NCBI GenBank assembly: GCA_937952305.1
Contig: CALFZO010000030.1
Coordinates: 1-10,275 of the forward strand
Direction: 5' to 3'
Source: an uncultured Anaerolineales bacterium
GTDB taxonomy: Bacteria; Chloroflexota; Anaerolineae; Anaerolineales; UBA6663
Length of the DNA stretch: 10,275 nt
Shown here: positions 7,201 to 10,275 of the stretch, piece by piece
Layout: every line of letters begins with the position of its first letter
Position numbering within the stretch: position 1 is the first letter of the stretch
Made by a program: the position numbers and the translations under genes
Notes under the pieces: model-generated
The model's input: the letters and a program-made list of their open reading frames with translations, nothing else
The model's database searches: none
What the model was told of the DNA's origin: nothing

Positions 7201-7465
7201 ACCGACCGCTACCCAGGTCACGCCCAACCCGGTCATTCCACAACCCATGCTCCCGGCAACCCCGCGCTCCCCCGCTCACATGGCTCGGTCTACGGCCGGC
7301 CGGGGCGTACCCGGTTGGTGGTGGATGCTCGTGACGCTGATCCCGGCCCTGGCGCTCGCCATCGGCGCCGTCTGGCTTCTCGACCCACGCCCGTGTGCCC
7401 TGGGCCGCCTGTCTCAAATTGCCGCTCAAGCTGAGGCCTGCCTGTTAGGAGACTTTGATGATTGA
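4205..7465 (+). CDS. Large Ig-like-repeat cell-surface protein with C-terminal membrane anchor
   Basis: A 1086-residue protein starting at ATG 4205, which overlaps the upstream stop (TGATG); the frame is open further upstream but that part shadows the preceding gene. Residues 1-37 are a signal peptide (LLAALLLGLALSQVAGGASA). A Cys-rich segment follows (about 60-90, CTCNPQEYRGPVC, VCGGDPG). Around 110-202 lies a degenerate first repeat (ANGWC). Eight tandem Ig-like repeats span 203-864. Residues 865-960 resemble a FlgD-type Ig domain (VEWDGALPDGRSLPPGAYTVWAAAHD, split here). About 960-1030 is a Pro/Thr-rich stalk. Residues 1037-1060 are a membrane helix (GWWWMLVTLIPALALAIGAVW) with a short inside tail holding two Cys. 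The repeats resemble OmpL47-type surface domains. I infer a long stiff stalk or adhesin held in the cell membrane. Confidence 0.85.
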   Translation: MLRHRALSLTARRLLAALLLGLALSQVAGGASADPAGRTGAAWVPPVSGYADRAGPAEWGWPACTCNPQEYRGPVCATGRDPVCGGDPGSLGGIWEWQDQPGYWEPFVFPEASVSASLACLPGANGWCRSAATLTLTGHEPLAGYAITSLQGERDAVPFAMFGDTATLVIGDTAGTTVTYRAHSSFGDSSYPGATTVRVDTTAPTVSVAIAGPAGTNGWYTGPVQVTVSGADAASGLAALYLDGAAYTGPRLIAAEGQTTLPVAAADNAGNLSGAQPATVKIDSVPPAAAHELAGTPGEAGWFVSPVQVTISGSDATSGVAALTLDGSPYAGPRTYAAEGEITVTYAARDMAGQASAPQTALFRVDTTPPAVSAAVSGPAGDSGWYLGPVTVEVSGADATSGLAALTLDGQPYLGPREYAAEGATAYTFSARDAAGNLSAAGSATVRIDATAPALDLAVAGTPGRNGWFVSPVTVTLTGQDAVSGLAGLELGGAVYTSPQVLGAEGVNTVAYAGRDVAGNRAAGSRAFGIDTQPPTVTATLSGQRGAQGWYVSPVTITLSGSDAASGLNTLALNGAPYSGPWVVQAQGEGAFTFSGQDQAGNRSGTLAGLVRIDTVAPVVTATLAGQLGANGWYVSPVTVTLAAADTTSGVAGLSLDDLPYTAPRVFSDQGQTTVGYTAADVADNHSAEQRQVFRIDTRPPATRPTLIGLPGRSGWYLGPVLVVLSAEDATSGVDHVLLDGQPYTGPRLFPSGVVTTTYQAVDRAGNVEPVRTLVFNADGTPPATTATLAGTRGENGWFTSAVTVSLAARDDLSGVVQVWLNGQPGMVQSLDTDGLHPVAFAAEDLAGNRAITQTLTVRIDQAPPEVAVLAMPGQGGGLVVDVQAHDAGSGVQGGMVGILVDGQLVQCWNFAGESAHVEWDGALPDGRSLPPGAYTVWAAAHDAAGLKSTASTGAMLAPAATLPPAPTQSAPVSSQPTTPPLPPITLEPEATARPDIPSPTATQVTPNPVIPQPMLPATPRSPAHMARSTAGRGVPGWWWMLVTLIPALALAIGAVWLLDPRPCALGRLSQIAAQAEACLLGDFDD
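4811..6796 (+). repeat. Eight tandem 246-249-bp repeats coding for Ig-like domains
   Basis: Units begin near 4811, 5060, 5309, 5558, 5804, 6053, 6302 and 6548. The conserved tryptophan codon recurs at 4859, 5108, 5357, 5606, 5852, 6101, 6350 and 6596, a spacing of 249 bases except for two steps of 246. Each unit encodes a pattern: G-x-x-G-x-x-GW(Y/F), then PVxVxxxxxDxxSGxxxL, LDGxxYxGPR, AEGxxTxxYxAxDxAGN and xxIDTxxP. Units are diverged at the DNA level, so the array is old or under selection rather than a recent expansion. They are inside one open frame and are not CRISPR. Confidence 0.9.
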
Positions 7466-8033
7466 AAGCCTGTTGTTCCTGAACTTCGCGGCCATCCTGC
7501 TCCTGGCCGCGCTCCTGTCCTTCTATAACCTGCGCCAGGCGCGCGCGCTCGAACAGGCCCGCTCGGCGCTGGAGGACTGGGTGATGCTCCAGATCCGGCG
7601 CCACCGCGAGGCCAAGGCCAAAGAGGCCCTGGTTCCTGAACCGCTGGCCTGGGCAGCCGCTCAATTGCAGGGTGATCTCGACAAGCCGCTGGAGTTGATC
7701 GCCGTGCAGCGTGTGGCCGTCGACGTGCAGGGCGTGGAGCTGACGGCCCGCGACGGCCGGCGGGTGGTCGTGGCGCCGCTGGACGCCGCCGCCCTGCGCC
7801 GCGCCCAACGCCCGGGCCGGGGCCGGCTCAGCCAGGCCTTTGATGCCTCGTTCCTGGACCGCCAGCGCCCGCTCCTGAGCCGGCAGCGCTCCCTGCTCAA
7901 CGCCGGGGACACCTTTGACCTGGAGGCCGCCCAGGCCGGCCGGCACTTCAACGTCGACTGGTCTGAAGCGCGCCGGCTGTGGTTCCACGTGCTGGCACCG
8001 CGCAATAGGGCGGCGGACGGAGCCAGCCGATGA
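7458..8033 (+). CDS. Membrane-anchored protein of unknown function, 191 aa
   Basis: ATG 7458 lies inside the end of the Ig-repeat gene (8-base overlap) and follows a good ribosome binding site, TAGGAGA at 7446-7452. Residues 3-22 form one membrane helix (LLFLNFAAILLLAALLSF), followed at once by basic residues. A charged helical stretch (24-56, RQARALEQARSALEDW, then RRHREAKAKEA) may be a coiled coil. The rest (60-191) is soluble and arginine-rich, with IAVQRVAVDVQGVELTARDG and FDLEAAQAGRHFNVDW. The positive-inside rule puts this domain in the cytoplasm. The N-terminus lacks the Gly/Glu cut site of a type IV prepilin, so it is unlikely to be a pilin. I do not recognise the family. Position suggests a link between the surface proteins and the ATPase or pilus base. 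Confidence 0.75.
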   Translation: MIESLLFLNFAAILLLAALLSFYNLRQARALEQARSALEDWVMLQIRRHREAKAKEALVPEPLAWAAAQLQGDLDKPLELIAVQRVAVDVQGVELTARDGRRVVVAPLDAAALRRAQRPGRGRLSQAFDASFLDRQRPLLSRQRSLLNAGDTFDLEAAQAGRHFNVDWSEARRLWFHVLAPRNRAADGASR

Positions 8034-8695
8034 TGGAAAGGCCTAGGGCTTTGGCCGAACCCATGCTGCTGGCCTTCACGGGCGTCGCCGCCCTGGGGCT
8101 GGCCGCCGCCTGGCAATGGGGCGGCGCGGAGTGGCTGCTGCTCTTCGCCGCGCCGCTTTGGCTGGCACCGCTGGCGATATACGACTTTCGCCACCGGCAG
8201 GTGCCTCGGCTCGCCTGGGTGGCTGGACCGTGCCTGCTGGCTCTGGGGCTGGCAGCCGCGCGCGGCGATTGGGCTCTGGCCGCGCTCGCCCTGGTAGCCC
8301 TGGCCGCCAGTGAGCGCTGGCGCCTGCCGGCCAGTGGGCGCCGCCCGGCCCTATTCGCCGGCTGGTTGGCTTGCTTCTGGCTTTTGGCCTGGATCTCAAC
8401 GCCCAGCCTCATAGGGGCCGTGGCTGTGCTCGGCTTCTGGCTGATGTTCGAGCTTGGCTGGTGGGCGGGCGCGGATGCCCTGGCCGCTATGACGCTGGTC
8501 CTGTTTTGGCCGACGGCCGGCATGGTGCTTGTCATCGGCATCGCCCACCTGATCTGGGCGTTCATCCGGCGATCGGCCTGGCGCTGGCCGCGGCCATTGT
8601 CCGCCGACGAGTTGGCGGCCACTGGCCAGCCGGGCCTGCCGGCGCTGGCCCTGGCCGCCGGCCTCAACACCGTTCTCACCTTCTTGTCGAAATAG
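8030..8695 (+). CDS. Prepilin peptidase, A24 family (CpaA/TadV-like)
   Basis: A 221-residue polytopic membrane protein that overlaps the upstream gene as ATGA (a second ATG follows at 8033). Type IV prepilin peptidases are aspartic proteases that trim pilin leaders on the inner side of the membrane. The first catalytic Asp is D52 in AIYDFRHRQVPR, matching the family's D-x5-(I/V)-P. The second is D149 in WWAGADAL, equivalent to the GxGD/GGAD motif. About six to eight hydrophobic segments surround them. There is no N-terminal Cys-rich methylase domain, as in short CpaA/TadV and archaeal-type members. The cytoplasmic segment after D149 lacks the usual Lys. With the nearby CpaF-like ATPase it points to a Tad-type pilus. 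The pilin substrate is not in the window. Confidence 0.75.
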   Translation: MMERPRALAEPMLLAFTGVAALGLAAAWQWGGAEWLLLFAAPLWLAPLAIYDFRHRQVPRLAWVAGPCLLALGLAAARGDWALAALALVALAASERWRLPASGRRPALFAGWLACFWLLAWISTPSLIGAVAVLGFWLMFELGWWAGADALAAMTLVLFWPTAGMVLVIGIAHLIWAFIRRSAWRWPRPLSADELAATGQPGLPALALAAGLNTVLTFLSK

Positions 8696-8708
8696 AAAGG
8701 ATGCCTCG

Positions 8709-9527
8709 ATGTCTGCAAATGAATTCGCTGGCGCTCTGCTCGACTTGGGCAACAGCTTCCGGGATTGGCAGAGCCAAGTGGAAGCTGATCTCCTGGCGGC
8801 CGAAATCGCCGTGGACGCCTTCGGCGCCTGGATTGAACCCCCGGAGGCCGGATTGAAGGGTTACCTGGAGCAGTGCTTTGATGAACTCCGGGGTCTGCCG
8901 GATCAGCTTGGCCTGGACGCTGAACGCCTGGACCGGATCGCGGACCGGCTGGGGAAAAACATCCGGCCGAACGGCTGGATGCGGCAGGGCTTGTTCGCGG
9001 CCCGCTTTCTCAAGGTGTTGAGGGACGAATTGAGACAGGCGGGTGCCCTCGTGAAAGACGAGCCGATTGGCCTCCCCCCGCTGCCGGCTTTTCAGATCAG
9101 CTTGCCGCCGGTGAAAATGGAGCAGTTAGCCGGCCGGCTCCTAGACAGCGGGGAAGCACTGGCGGGTTGGGCCGGGTCACTGCAGCTGGAAGTGACACAT
9201 TGCCTGGGCGCCCACTTCGTCAGCCTGTACTCCCGGTCCTTTCTACCCAGCGGCAGTCTGTTGGCGACAGCCGCGGATCTGGCGCATACCTTGATCAGTC
9301 TCAGCCAGTGGCTGAATATGATGGCGGAGACCTATGGCCACTGCGAGATGATCGCAGCCCAGTTTGAGCCCCGTCTGGCAGAACCGGGACCTTCCGGCGC
9401 GCTGGACTTCGGAGTGCTGATCGTCAGCCCGGAGCAGATCTACCACAATGAGCTGCCACGCAATCACTCCGTGCCGGCGGACGGTCAGCTGTCCCTGCCG
9501 ATCCAGGCTGAGCCGGAAGGAGCGTAA
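8709..9527 (+). CDS. Unknown soluble protein, 272 aa
   Basis: ATG 8709 sits 13 bases after the peptidase stop and follows AAAGGA (8696-8701) at good spacing; the ATG at 8701 is in another frame. No signal peptide or membrane helix is seen. The sequence is mostly helical and acidic, with EADLLAAEIAVDAFGAW (22-38 region) and LAGWAGSLQLEVTHCLGAHF in the middle (split here). A more extended C-terminus (FGVLIVSPEQIYHNELP) ends in PIQAEPEGA. Two Cys-His pairs (HC in VTHCLGAH and GHCEM) are worth noting, though their spacing fits no known metal site. I do not recognise a family. Lying between the prepilin peptidase and the secretion ATPase, it is probably a cytosolic accessory factor of the machine, for example an ATPase regulator or chaperone; this is inference from position only. 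Confidence 0.75.
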   Translation: MSANEFAGALLDLGNSFRDWQSQVEADLLAAEIAVDAFGAWIEPPEAGLKGYLEQCFDELRGLPDQLGLDAERLDRIADRLGKNIRPNGWMRQGLFAARFLKVLRDELRQAGALVKDEPIGLPPLPAFQISLPPVKMEQLAGRLLDSGEALAGWAGSLQLEVTHCLGAHFVSLYSRSFLPSGSLLATAADLAHTLISLSQWLNMMAETYGHCEMIAAQFEPRLAEPGPSGALDFGVLIVSPEQIYHNELPRNHSVPADGQLSLPIQAEPEGA

Positions 9528-9533
9528 CCGGCG

Positions 9534-10275
9534 ATGAGGCTCCTAACCGACAACCTGGCCGCGCCAGCCGGCCTGCTCGGTTTGATGACGCCCTCGGCCA
9601 GGCCGGCCGCGCTCAGCCGCGAGACTCGCCGGGAGATCCTGGATGAGGTCGCGCGCGTCGTGAGCGACAGATTCAGCCCCGACCAGCTCCGCCGCCCCAG
9701 CGACGCCATCCGGGAGTCGGTCCAGGCGCTGGCCGGCCAGGCCACGGCGGCCGCGGTCCGCCGGCGCGGACTGACCTCCGTCCCGTATGTGGAAGAACAG
9801 AGACTGGCGGGCGAGATTGCGCGCCGCTTGGTCGGGCTGGGGTTCCTGGACCTGCTCCTGCCGCCGGCCCGCCGCGATATCGCCGAGATTGCGCTCGATT
9901 CCTTCGGGGTCGTCTGGCTCAAGCTCCAGGGCCGGCGCGAGTTCGAGCCGGCCCTGGACCTGGAGCTCGACCTGGTCGAGGCCGAGACCGTCTTCTCCAA
10001 CCTGCTTGGCCAGCAGATGAAGGCTGCCAGCGAGGCCAACCCCTCGATCAATGCCAAACTGCCGCGCACCGCCGGCAATCCGGGCGGCGGCCGGGTCAAG
10101 TACATCCACCCCGTCATCGCCCCCGGCGCCGGCTTCCCGTCCGTCAACGTCCGGCTGTTTGAGCCGGAGCCGGTGCGCCCCGAGAAGCTGCTGGACTGGG
10201 GGATGTTGGACGAGCCCACGCTCGACCTGCTGGCCGGCCTGGTGCGCGGCGGCCGGCGCGGCTTCATCTGCGGCG
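9534..10275 (+). CDS. cpaF: CpaF/TadA-like type II/IV secretion ATPase (partial, 3' cut)
   Basis: Runs from ATG 9534 off the window end, giving 247 residues. GGAAGGAG (9515-9522) lies upstream and the previous stop is six bases away. The visible part is the N-terminal half of a VirB11/PilT-superfamily ATPase that powers pilus assembly or secretion as a hexamer. Residues 1-90 are helical with many charges. The N-terminal alpha/beta domain includes RRDIAEIALDSFGVVWLKLQG (split here), where CpaF proteins carry DP.VTEIMVNG...V.VER.G. Next come NAKLPRTAGNP, FPSVNVRLFEPEPV (the TIR-x-F-like clamp) and LAGLVRGGRRGFICG. The last leads straight into the expected Walker A GGTGSGKT, which lies just outside. 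CpaF is favoured over conjugative VirB11 because of the prepilin peptidase, but the choice is not certain. Confidence 0.85.
   Translation, partial: MRLLTDNLAAPAGLLGLMTPSARPAALSRETRREILDEVARVVSDRFSPDQLRRPSDAIRESVQALAGQATAAAVRRRGLTSVPYVEEQRLAGEIARRLVGLGFLDLLLPPARRDIAEIALDSFGVVWLKLQGRREFEPALDLELDLVEAETVFSNLLGQQMKAASEANPSINAKLPRTAGNPGGGRVKYIHPVIAPGAGFPSVNVRLFEPEPVRPEKLLDWGMLDEPTLDLLAGLVRGGRRGFICG

Noticed and set aside
9485..10267. Minus-strand frame opposite the secretion ATPase
   Set aside because: The plus strand encodes recognisable CpaF blocks; the antisense product is serine/arginine-rich with no family resemblance.

Overview
The window is GC-rich bacterial DNA that most resembles an uncultured Chloroflexota (Anaerolineae-like) genome. 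This rests on recalled family resemblance, not a search. The clues are a secreted tail-collar-type protein with an N-terminal beta-sandwich, a small secreted protein rich in GGGYxLxGG-type sequence that ends in FLPWASR (close to the YLPLVxR-type C-termini common in this phylum), and tandem OmpL47/Ig-like repeats.

Left part (1 to about 1290) is accessory DNA. Positions 8-581 have the architecture of one integron gene cassette on the minus strand. A folded attC with extrahelical bases lies at the left edge, and its R'' box is a perfect inverted match to the cassette's start at 572-583. No integron integrase gene is visible. Next comes a minus-strand conserved hypothetical gene (692-1039) and an intergenic stretch of about 290 bp that leads into the operon.

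Right part (1294-10275) is one continuous plus-strand gene cluster, probably an operon. An inverted repeat covers the ribosome binding site of its first gene. The order is: BldC/excisionase-like HTH protein; ICMT/PEMT-type membrane methyltransferase-like protein; 35-residue single-helix membrane microprotein; secreted phage-tail-collar-like protein; 87-residue secreted protein; 1086-residue cell-surface protein with eight 82-83-residue Ig-like repeats and a C-terminal membrane anchor; membrane-anchored protein of unknown function; A24-type prepilin peptidase; unknown cytosolic protein; and a CpaF/TadA-like secretion ATPase cut by the window end just before its Walker A motif. Most junctions are ATGA or TGATG overlaps, so the genes are translationally coupled.

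The prepilin peptidase plus CpaF-type ATPase point to a Tad-like type IV pilus or secretion machine. Its distinctive feature here is the coupled set of collar-type fibre, small surface protein and Ig-repeat stalk upstream. I infer a surface appendage or adhesion apparatus. Pilins, TadB/C-type membrane platform proteins and other core parts would have to lie downstream of the window.
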